From positions 1 through 33,501 of the forward strand of contig JAJZJY010000004.1 of the NCBI GenBank assembly GCA_021809885.1: a stretch of 33,501 bases of DNA, written 5' to 3'. The notes beneath the pieces were generated by a model. It was not told where the DNA came from. It did not search any database and saw nothing but the letters and a program-made list of their open reading frames with translations. The translations under genes and the position numbers were made by a program. The number at the start of each line of letters is the position of its first letter. The first letter of the stretch is position 1. Source of the stretch: Actinomycetes bacterium (GTDB lineage Bacteria > Actinomycetota > Acidimicrobiia > Acidimicrobiales > Palsa-688). Shown in pieces: positions 26,261 through 33,501 of this stretch.

Positions 26261-28921
26261 GTGCTCGAGACGCTCGAGACGATGGTGCTGAGGGTAGGGA
26301 GTCGATTGTCTAGATCGCCACGAGAGATGCAGGTTGCTAGTCCGACTGCAGCAGCGTCGGTTTCAGGTGGGTCCACTGCCGCGGTGTCGGTGCGAGCCGT
26401 GATGAAACACTATGGGGCCATACGCGCTCTCGATGATGTCAGCATCGAGCTGCAGTTCGGAGAGGTCCACGGCATCATTGGGGAAAACGGTGCTGGCAAG
26501 TCGACGTTGGTGGGAGCGATCAGTGGCAGCGTGGCGTGTGATAGCGGTTCCATCGTCGTGCTGGGGAAGGAGGTCGGGCGAGCGGGGGTCGGGCGCATTC
26601 AGGCGCGCGGAGTCAGGATCCTCCACCAGAACCCGGCGATCGAGCCCGACCTGACCGTCGCCGAGAACATCGCCCTGTGGCATCGGGGGCATGGGGGCAG
26701 GATCTGGCGTGGTACCAACGAGATCGCGTCGGAAACGCTGGCTATCTGGAGTGAGGATGTGGCGAGGCAGATCTCCCCAGAGTTGCGCGGATGGGCACTG
26801 TCCCAGTCGCAGCGAACGATCGTGGCGCTGTGCAGCGCCCTCGCCGCCAAGCCACGCGTGCTGATTCTAGACGAGCCGACCGAGCACCTCCGTGGCGCTG
26901 ACGTCGAGCGACTCTTCGACCTTCTCGGAGCACTGCGGGCTGAGGGAGTGGCGATCGCCTACATCAGCCATCGGCTGAAGGACGTGACGAGGATCGCCGA
27001 TCGCGTCACCGTATTGCGGGCCGGCAGGAGCGTCGGAACCTTTGTCGAAAAGCTGAGTGATAGTGAGATGGTTGCGCTCATCACGGGGGAACGCCGAAGC
27101 GTGGAAGGCGCTGCAGGTGACTCGGACCGTCTCCGCGCCAGCAGACTTCTTTCCGCAGATCAAGAGGGGGTGGTCCTGAGGAACGTCCGCTTCGGCGATG
27201 GCATGGTGGGCGAGATCCGGCTGGGGCGGGGGCTGATCGTCGGGGTCACCGGAATGGCTGGCGCGGGACAGGAGGAGATCCTTCGCCAGCTTGCCGGTCT
27301 GGGGAAGAAGAACGCCCACGCATGCAGAATCGACCTCGGTGGGAAAGCCGGGATCGTTGACACCGCGAGGAAGGCCCGCCGAGCCGGTGTGCACCTCGTA
27401 AGCGGCGACCGAATGATGGAGGGCGTCTTTCCCGGGCTGACCGTGAGGGAGAACGGCACGATGCGGGCGCTCTCGCAATTGAGCCGTGGGCCACTGATCC
27501 CGCCGCGGGCAGAGGCTGGGTTCGTAACGCAATTGGTCGAGAAGTTCGATGTCCGTCCACGAGACATTGAGTTGGAGATTGAGTCGCTCTCAGGCGGGAA
27601 TGCACAGAAGGTACTGCTCGGGTCGGCCTTCGACGCCATGTGCACGGTCTTGTTGCTGGAAGAACCAGTCCAAGGGCTGGACGTGATCACGCGTGAGCAC
27701 ATCTTTGCGATGCTTAGGAGCAAAGCGGAAGAAGGCGGCGTCACGGTGGTGATCTCAACGACTGATGCAAGCGACCTCGTGGGCGTGGCCGACAAGGTCT
27801 TGGTCGTGTCGCGAGGTGAGGTCTTGACCGTCCTGGAGGGTGACGCCATCTCGGAGGGTGGGATCACCGAAGCCATCGTGATGGCGAGCAATGCGGGCGG
27901 GGAGCAGAATGCGTCGCAGCACGGGGGTCGCGGGTGGCGGTGGTGGCAGCGGGTCGTCAGGTCGGGGGGTGACGGGCAGGTGGCGCCGGCTGCGCTCCTG
28001 GCTGTCGTCATCGTCTTCATCGCGGCCGCGGGCCAGGGCACGCAGAGCTTGTTCCTGTCCGGGAGGAACGTCACGAGCATGCTCCAGGTGCTGCTCCCGT
28101 ATGCATTTGCCGCGTTCGGAGAGGTGGTCGTGCTGCTCCAGGGCGGCTTCGACCTTTCGATCGGCCCACTGATGGGCTTGGACCTGGTGATTGCCTCCTA
28201 CTTCTTCACGTCGCCAATCGACGCCTCGCACGTCTTCATCGGGGCCGTCGTCCTGGTGGGAGCGAGCGTGGGGGTTGCCGTCGTGAATTGGGCGCTCATC
28301 GAGTTCGCCAAGCTCGAATCCATGATCGCGACGCTGGTGACTTTCGTCGCCCTCGAGGGCCTGGGATTGGTGTTGAGGCCCGTGCCGGGGGGCCAGGTCG
28401 CGTCATCCATCGCGAATGTGCTGACCAGCACGGCCGGGGATGTGCCCGTGCTGGCAATCGTCGCGGGACTCCTTGCGGTGATCGGCTCGCTCATCGTAAG
28501 CAAGGCGCTCCGAGGCCGCGAGCTCCGGGCACTTGGCTCTGACCGACGTGCGGCGTCGCTGATGGGCATCAGCTCCCGGAAGCTGCGGCTCGGGGCCTAT
28601 CTGGTGTCATCGGCATTCGGTCTGTTGGGTGGCGTTGCCCTGATGGGGCAAGTCGCCTACGGCGATCCGACTGTTGGAGTTGTGTACACGTTGGGCGGGC
28701 TCAGTGCGGGCGTGATCGGCGGTGTGAGCATTAGCGGTGGCATTGGCGGTCTGGTTGGCCCGCTCCTCGGGGCACTGTTGCTCGCGGAGGCACTTTCTTT
28801 GGGCGCATTCGTCCAAGCTGGTGGTTGGCTGCCGTACGTGCTCTCGGGCGGGGTGACGATCGTCGGCGTGCTTGGCTATTCGGTGCTCAGGAAAGTGGTA
28901 CGAAGTCGTTATGCGACGTGA
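26261..28921 (+). CDS. Fused sugar-type ABC transporter: duplicated RbsA-like NBDs plus RbsC-like permease domain
   Basis: NBD1 GENGAGKST and VLILDEPTEHL; NBD2 LSGGNAQKVLL and LLLEEPVQGLD; then membrane domain FGEVVVLLQGGFDLSIGPLMGLD in the same frame. True start uncertain (26261, 26282 or 26327). Confidence 0.88.
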   Translation: MLETLETMVLRVGSRLSRSPREMQVASPTAAASVSGGSTAAVSVRAVMKHYGAIRALDDVSIELQFGEVHGIIGENGAGKSTLVGAISGSVACDSGSIVVLGKEVGRAGVGRIQARGVRILHQNPAIEPDLTVAENIALWHRGHGGRIWRGTNEIASETLAIWSEDVARQISPELRGWALSQSQRTIVALCSALAAKPRVLILDEPTEHLRGADVERLFDLLGALRAEGVAIAYISHRLKDVTRIADRVTVLRAGRSVGTFVEKLSDSEMVALITGERRSVEGAAGDSDRLRASRLLSADQEGVVLRNVRFGDGMVGEIRLGRGLIVGVTGMAGAGQEEILRQLAGLGKKNAHACRIDLGGKAGIVDTARKARRAGVHLVSGDRMMEGVFPGLTVRENGTMRALSQLSRGPLIPPRAEAGFVTQLVEKFDVRPRDIELEIESLSGGNAQKVLLGSAFDAMCTVLLLEEPVQGLDVITREHIFAMLRSKAEEGGVTVVISTTDASDLVGVADKVLVVSRGEVLTVLEGDAISEGGITEAIVMASNAGGEQNASQHGGRGWRWWQRVVRSGGDGQVAPAALLAVVIVFIAAAGQGTQSLFLSGRNVTSMLQVLLPYAFAAFGEVVVLLQGGFDLSIGPLMGLDLVIASYFFTSPIDASHVFIGAVVLVGASVGVAVVNWALIEFAKLESMIATLVTFVALEGLGLVLRPVPGGQVASSIANVLTSTAGDVPVLAIVAGLLAVIGSLIVSKALRGRELRALGSDRRAASLMGISSRKLRLGAYLVSSAFGLLGGVALMGQVAYGDPTVGVVYTLGGLSAGVIGGVSISGGIGGLVGPLLGALLLAEALSLGAFVQAGGWLPYVLSGGVTIVGVLGYSVLRKVVRSRYAT

Positions 28922-30026
28922 CGGAAGCACCATTCGGCCGCACGGCGTGCCCGCCGCACCAAGCCGGAAGGCGATGAGCGGGATGGTGGGTCGCCTGCTC
29001 CGCTGGCAACCGGCTTACTCGACCGCGGTCATCGTGGCGGGGGTCTTCTTGCTCAGTTGGGCGGTGGACGGGCGGTCGGTCAGCCTCATCGCCCTCCGGA
29101 GCATGCTGCCGGCAGCGGGCATTTTGGCAATTGCGGGGGTAGGCGAGACGCTGGTCGTCCAACAGCGGGGAGTCGACCTCTCGGTGCCGGGAGTGATTGC
29201 GCTGACCGCTTACGTGGTATCGGACCTACCGATCCGATACGGCATCTCACCCGCGCTGGCATTTCTGGTAACCATCGTCCTGGGTCTGGTGGTCGGGCTC
29301 GTCAGTGGCATGATCATCACGAAGGTCGGAGTTAGCCCAATTGTCGTGACGTTCGGCATGAACTCGCTGTTGGTGGGGCTTGTGATCTGGTACTCCGGGA
29401 CCCAACCAGTGACGACGTGGGCGGGCTTGCAAGCATTCGCCACCGGGCGTTGGTTGGGTGTGTCGTTCCTCACCTGGATCGGGCTATGCGTCGTCGTCGT
29501 TGCCGCACTCGTAGAGAGCTTCACAAAGTGGGGTAGGCGGTTTGCTGCAGTTGGTGCCTCTCCGGGAGCAGCGCGAATTGCAGGATTGGCAGTAGGCCGC
29601 TACGTGACTATGGCCTACGTCATTGCCGCGGGATGCTACTCCCTTGCCGGGATCCTGCTGGTGGGCTTCGTGCAGACGAGTTCGACGTCGCTGGGAGATC
29701 CCTATCTCTTGTCGGTATTTGTCGTCGTCATCATCGGTGGAACGCGGCTGCGCGGGGGTAAAGCCACGATGATGGGCACTGGACTCGCTGCCCTCGCGTT
29801 GGCTCAGATCGATCAAGCGGTGCTGACCTTGGGCGCGACCGGCGCAGTGCAGGACCTCGTCGAGGCGACGGTGCTGGTGCTGGCCGCGCTCATGGGGGTC
29901 GCGAATGTTCCGCAGCTGTGGACCCGGGCAAAGAGACTCCTCGGTGGCCCGCCCGGCCGCAGGGCATCGAAGCATGGAGGTGACGAGGCAACGGTAGTGG
30001 CGCCTGTGGGGAGTGAGCGGCTCTAG
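28911..30026 (+). CDS. Sugar-type (RbsC-like) ABC transporter permease
   Basis: GETLVVQQRGVDLSVPGVIALTAYV, AVGASPGAARIAGLAVGRYVTMAYVIAAGCYSLAGILLVG, IIGGTRLRGGKATMMGTGLAAL; overlaps upstream stop. Confidence 0.9.
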   Translation: MRRDGSTIRPHGVPAAPSRKAMSGMVGRLLRWQPAYSTAVIVAGVFLLSWAVDGRSVSLIALRSMLPAAGILAIAGVGETLVVQQRGVDLSVPGVIALTAYVVSDLPIRYGISPALAFLVTIVLGLVVGLVSGMIITKVGVSPIVVTFGMNSLLVGLVIWYSGTQPVTTWAGLQAFATGRWLGVSFLTWIGLCVVVVAALVESFTKWGRRFAAVGASPGAARIAGLAVGRYVTMAYVIAAGCYSLAGILLVGFVQTSSTSLGDPYLLSVFVVVIIGGTRLRGGKATMMGTGLAALALAQIDQAVLTLGATGAVQDLVEATVLVLAALMGVANVPQLWTRAKRLLGGPPGRRASKHGGDEATVVAPVGSERL

Positions 30027-30250
30027 CCGCCGATGTGGGATCCCCTAAGCTCCGGGATGTGCACCGGCGCGGGCATAACGTGAGAGCGGAGAAGAGCCTC
30101 TGTGCGCTCTGAGGGCGGTTTGGCCCAGCCGGTAAACCCAGGAGTCGCACGTGGGGCCCAACGGTCGCAGGATGCGGACGGGCTTCGCGAAATCGGGCGG
30201 CGTGGGCCGAATGGGATGTGGCCGATGGATGAGAATGGAAAGGTGAGGAT

Positions 30251-31546
30251 GTGATGGGTGTGACGAATTCGAGACTCGAGCGCTTTTACGACATGAACCC
30301 CCGGGAACGACTCGACGTGCTAGCCGAGCGGCTCGGCCTGTCCGCCGAGGAGCTCGGCGAATTGCAGGCAGGGGGTGCCTTGCCGCTGGAGACGGCGGAC
30401 CGCATGATCGAGAACGTCGTCGGCGTGTTCCCGCTACCGTTCGGCATCGCGTCCAACTTCGTCATCAACGGGAAGCAGTACCTGATCCCCATGGTGGTGG
30501 AAGAACCGTCGATCGTTGCGGCCGCCAGCTTCATGGCCAAGATTGCTCGGGATCACGGTGGGTTCGCGACGTCATCGACTGGGCCCGTCATGGCGGCGCA
30601 GATCCACGTCACCGGGGTGAGCGACGTGCACGGGGCTCGCCTGGCGGTGCTGGCGGAGAAGGCATCATTGCTTCGCGAAGCGAACACGTACGACCAGACG
30701 TTAGTGTCCCTGGGCGGAGGTGCTCAGGACGTGCTGGTCCGGCTGGTGTCCGACTCGGCACTGGGCGAAATCCTCGTGATCCACTTGGCGGTGGACGTGC
30801 GCGACGCGATGGGCGCGAACACCGTCAACACCATGGCAGAGCGGCTGGCGCCACGGATCGAGGCGATCACAGGTGGGCACGTGGCGCTCAGGATCCTGAC
30901 CAACCTCGCCGACTTGCGGCTGGCTCGGGCCAAGGTGGTTGTGCCGTGCGAAGCGCTGAGCACGAACGAGTACTCAGGTGATGCGGTGGCCGAGAGCATT
31001 GTGGCGGCATACAGGATCGCGGACTGCGATCCATACCGGGCGACCACCCACAACAAGGGGATCATGAACGGGATCGATCCGGTCGTCGTGGCGACGGGCA
31101 ACGACTGGCGCGCCATCGAAGCAGGTGCGCATGCGTACGCGGCGCGCACGGGGCGCTATCGATCGCTCACCACCTGGGAGCGCAACGCGGCGGGGGACCT
31201 CGTCGGAACGCTGGAGCTCCCCATGGCCATCGGTATCGTGGGCGGTGCGACGAAGACTCATCCGCTGGCTCAGCTGTCGCTGAAGATCATGGGAGTGTCG
31301 ACCGCCTCCGAGGTCGCGGAGATCGCCGCAGCCGTGGGTTTGGCGCAGAACATGGCAGCGTTGAGGGTTCTGTCCACGGAGGGTGTCCAGCGAGGACACA
31401 TGGAGCTGCACGCGCGGAACATCGTGGTGCAGGCGGGGTTGGTTGGCGACGTTGCGGAGGCGGTCCTCGCCCAGATGGTGAGAGAGCGTGACGTGCGTGT
31501 CGACCGGGCAGTGGAGATCGCAAAGGACCTGGGGTCTGATGCGTGA
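30251..31546 (+). CDS. mvaA: Hydroxymethylglutaryl-CoA reductase, class II/degradative type
   Basis: [100 protein letters not shown]. Confidence 0.95.
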   Translation: MMGVTNSRLERFYDMNPRERLDVLAERLGLSAEELGELQAGGALPLETADRMIENVVGVFPLPFGIASNFVINGKQYLIPMVVEEPSIVAAASFMAKIARDHGGFATSSTGPVMAAQIHVTGVSDVHGARLAVLAEKASLLREANTYDQTLVSLGGGAQDVLVRLVSDSALGEILVIHLAVDVRDAMGANTVNTMAERLAPRIEAITGGHVALRILTNLADLRLARAKVVVPCEALSTNEYSGDAVAESIVAAYRIADCDPYRATTHNKGIMNGIDPVVVATGNDWRAIEAGAHAYAARTGRYRSLTTWERNAAGDLVGTLELPMAIGIVGGATKTHPLAQLSLKIMGVSTASEVAEIAAAVGLAQNMAALRVLSTEGVQRGHMELHARNIVVQAGLVGDVAEAVLAQMVRERDVRVDRAVEIAKDLGSDA

Positions 31547-31615
31547 GGCGCAGGCGATGGAGCAGTCGCGTCGCGCGCCGGCCATTGAGCCGCCAGCGCG
31601 AACGGAGGAGAGGTA

Positions 31616-33409
31616 ATGGCAGCGAGGAAGGTCGTGATCGCCAACGCAGGGGGTTTCTGGGGTGACGACCCAGGGGTTGGAAAGCGCCAGGTCGAGGGTG
31701 GCCCCATTGACTACTTGGTGATGGACTACCTGGCGGAGGTCACGATGGCGATTTTGCAGAAACAACGCCAGCGGAAGCCGGAAGGAGGATTTGCCGACGA
31801 TTTCCTCGTGCAGCTGAGGAAGGTGCTGCCGTCCTGCATGGAGCGGGGCATAAAGATCGTGACCAACGCCGGCGGGGTTAACCCGATGGCCTGCCGAGCT
31901 GCGGTCGAGGAGTTGGCCAGGCAGCAAGGGGTGGCCGATCAGCTGAATGTCGGGGTGATCATGGGTGACGACATCTATGGTGACCTGGACGCGATCTTGG
32001 AAGGCGGGGAGACGCTTGCCAATATGGACACGGGTGGACCGCTGTGCGACATCCGTAATCGTGTGCTGAGTGCCAACGTTTACGTGGGGGCAGCGCCGGT
32101 GGCCAAGGCCCTGGAGATGGGCGCGAATGTTGTCATTGCCGGTCGTGTGACGGACACGGCGCTCACGCTAGGGCCCATGATGCATGAGTTCGGCTGGAGA
32201 GAGGACGAGTGGGACCGCCTGGCTGCGGGGATCGTCGCGGGTCACATCATCGAGTGTGGCGCTCAGGCCAGCGGTGGCAACTTCACGGATTGGCGCTCCG
32301 TTCCGAGCTTCGCGAACCTTGGCTATCCGCTCATCGAGGCGTACCCGGATGGCACGTTCGTGGTGACGAAGCATCCTGGTACGGGCGGGGTCGTCAACAC
32401 GCATACGGTTGGGGAGCAACTGCTCTACGAGATGGGGACGCCAAGTTACGTAGCCCCGGATTGTGTTGCGCATTTCGATTCGCTTGTTCTGGAACAGGAG
32501 GGCCCTGATCGCGTCCGGGTGAGCGCGGTGCGGGGAGACCCAGCACCGGAGAAACTGAAGGTGTCGGTCAGCTTCGCTCACGGGTACCGGATCTTTGGCC
32601 GGATCCTGGTCTCAGGTCCGGAAAGCCTCGCGAAGGCGGAGAAGGTCGTCGAGATCTTCTGGAACATGGTTGGGGGGCGGGATCTGTATGAGGAGGCGGT
32701 GACGCAGTTCATCGGATGGAACGCCTCCCATCCGCCGCTGAGCGAACATGAGCCGAGCGAGGTGCTTGTTCAGGTTGGCGCCAGGGATTCCGACAAGGAG
32801 AAGCTCGATACGCGGTTCGGACCGTTCGTCGTAGCGGGCCTTCTCGGGTCCGTTCCCGGCATCACTCCTGCGGCCGATCAGGGGCGGCCGCGCGCGTCGG
32901 ACGTGGTCGGGTACTGGCCTGCACTTATCTCACGGGACCGGGTAAGGATTAGCGTGCGCGTTGGAGACACTGAGGAACCGGTCTCGTCGGCGGCACCGTC
33001 GGAGACAGTGAGCGCGGCGTTCACGCCTGTGCGTCTTGAGTCAGTGGTGCCATCGGCGGGACGCCAGGTGACCGTTCCGCTCGGTCGGCTCTGCCTGGCA
33101 CGGTCGGGAGACAAGGGGAACACGGCGAATGTGGGGGTCATTGCTCGGACGATCGGCGTGTACGGCTGGATGGTGGAGAACCTGACGACGGACTTCGTGA
33201 AGCACTATTTTCGCGAGCTGTGCGAGGGGACCGTCGAGCGGTACGAGCTGCCAAACCTCCTCAGTGTGAACTTCCTCCTGCACGAAGCGCTCGGAGGGGG
33301 TGGGACGCTGTCCGTGCGTTTCGACGCCCAGGGGAAGACCTACGCGCAGTTTCTGCTCGCAGCACACGTGACGGTCGATGAGCAGATCCTCAAAGGAGTC
33401 GAAGCGTGA
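31616..33409 (+). CDS. atuA: AtuA-family (DUF1446, acyclic terpene utilization) protein
   Basis: VVIANAGGFWGDDPGV, KIVTNAGGVNPMACRAAVEELA, NVVIAGRVTDTALTLGPMMHEFGW, GNFTDW; C-terminal LCLARSGDKGNTANVGVIAR. Confidence 0.88.
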   Translation: MAARKVVIANAGGFWGDDPGVGKRQVEGGPIDYLVMDYLAEVTMAILQKQRQRKPEGGFADDFLVQLRKVLPSCMERGIKIVTNAGGVNPMACRAAVEELARQQGVADQLNVGVIMGDDIYGDLDAILEGGETLANMDTGGPLCDIRNRVLSANVYVGAAPVAKALEMGANVVIAGRVTDTALTLGPMMHEFGWREDEWDRLAAGIVAGHIIECGAQASGGNFTDWRSVPSFANLGYPLIEAYPDGTFVVTKHPGTGGVVNTHTVGEQLLYEMGTPSYVAPDCVAHFDSLVLEQEGPDRVRVSAVRGDPAPEKLKVSVSFAHGYRIFGRILVSGPESLAKAEKVVEIFWNMVGGRDLYEEAVTQFIGWNASHPPLSEHEPSEVLVQVGARDSDKEKLDTRFGPFVVAGLLGSVPGITPAADQGRPRASDVVGYWPALISRDRVRISVRVGDTEEPVSSAAPSETVSAAFTPVRLESVVPSAGRQVTVPLGRLCLARSGDKGNTANVGVIARTIGVYGWMVENLTTDFVKHYFRELCEGTVERYELPNLLSVNFLLHEALGGGGTLSVRFDAQGKTYAQFLLAAHVTVDEQILKGVEA

Positions 33410-33501
33410 GCGGGAGGTTGTCCCGGTCCCTGTGGAATATGGTGGTAACCTCCGCCTCGGTCCTGTCATAAGGCAGGCTCAAGATTGAACGGCACCAGGT
33501 T

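Noticed and set aside
26263-26280. Tandem 9-mer GCTCGAGAC
   Set aside because: Only two copies at an uncertain gene start; likely chance.
33406-33471. Possible ORF overlapping the AtuA stop
   Set aside because: Stops after ~21 codons; no domain. The imperfect GGAGGTT/AACCTCC pairing with a long loop is weak as a terminator.
1-33501. CRISPR arrays, rRNA genes, toxin-antitoxin or classical phage-defence systems
   Set aside because: No regularly spaced repeats, rRNA-like sequence, Cas or defence-type proteins were seen in either strand.

Overview
High-GC, actinobacterial-type DNA that reads as two catabolic gene clusters joined at tyrosine-integrase/tRNA junctions. (A) A tRNA-Val(TAC) at 129-205 is followed immediately by a decayed integrase 3' end. 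Next comes a cluster of about 16 kb (1.69-17.6 kb). It encodes a NitT/TauT-type ABC importer (ATPase and permease on the left, solute-binding protein far to the right), two fumarate-reductase/KstD-like flavoproteins, an acyl-CoA synthetase, an amidohydrolase, an alpha/beta hydrolase, a CoxG-like SRPBCC protein, two SDRs (one strongly EntA-like), a long-form acyl-CoA dehydrogenase, an MFS transporter and a TetR regulator. Two promoters of identical geometry carry the 14-bp palindrome AGCAAGCGCTTGCT. One lies in front of tetR and one lies 13.9 kb away at the left edge. (B) A complete tyrosine integrase at 17679-18914 has a 3' end that duplicates the tRNA-proximal remnant (161 bp, 7 mismatches, offset 17471). 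It is followed by a co-directional operon of about 14 kb: IclR regulator, sugar-type lipoprotein SBP, HyuA, HyuB with a C-terminal Cys-rich zinc-ribbon-like domain, a fused RbsA-RbsC-type ABC protein, a second permease, a class II (degradative) HMG-CoA reductase and an AtuA/DUF1446 protein. The most novel-looking candidate is the IclR/ABC/HyuAB/HMGR/AtuA operon, a possible import and catabolism route for a mevalonate-like or branched isoprenoid-derived compound. The second is the TetR-controlled acyl-CoA cluster. All calls come from reading the sequence and supplied translations; no searches were run.
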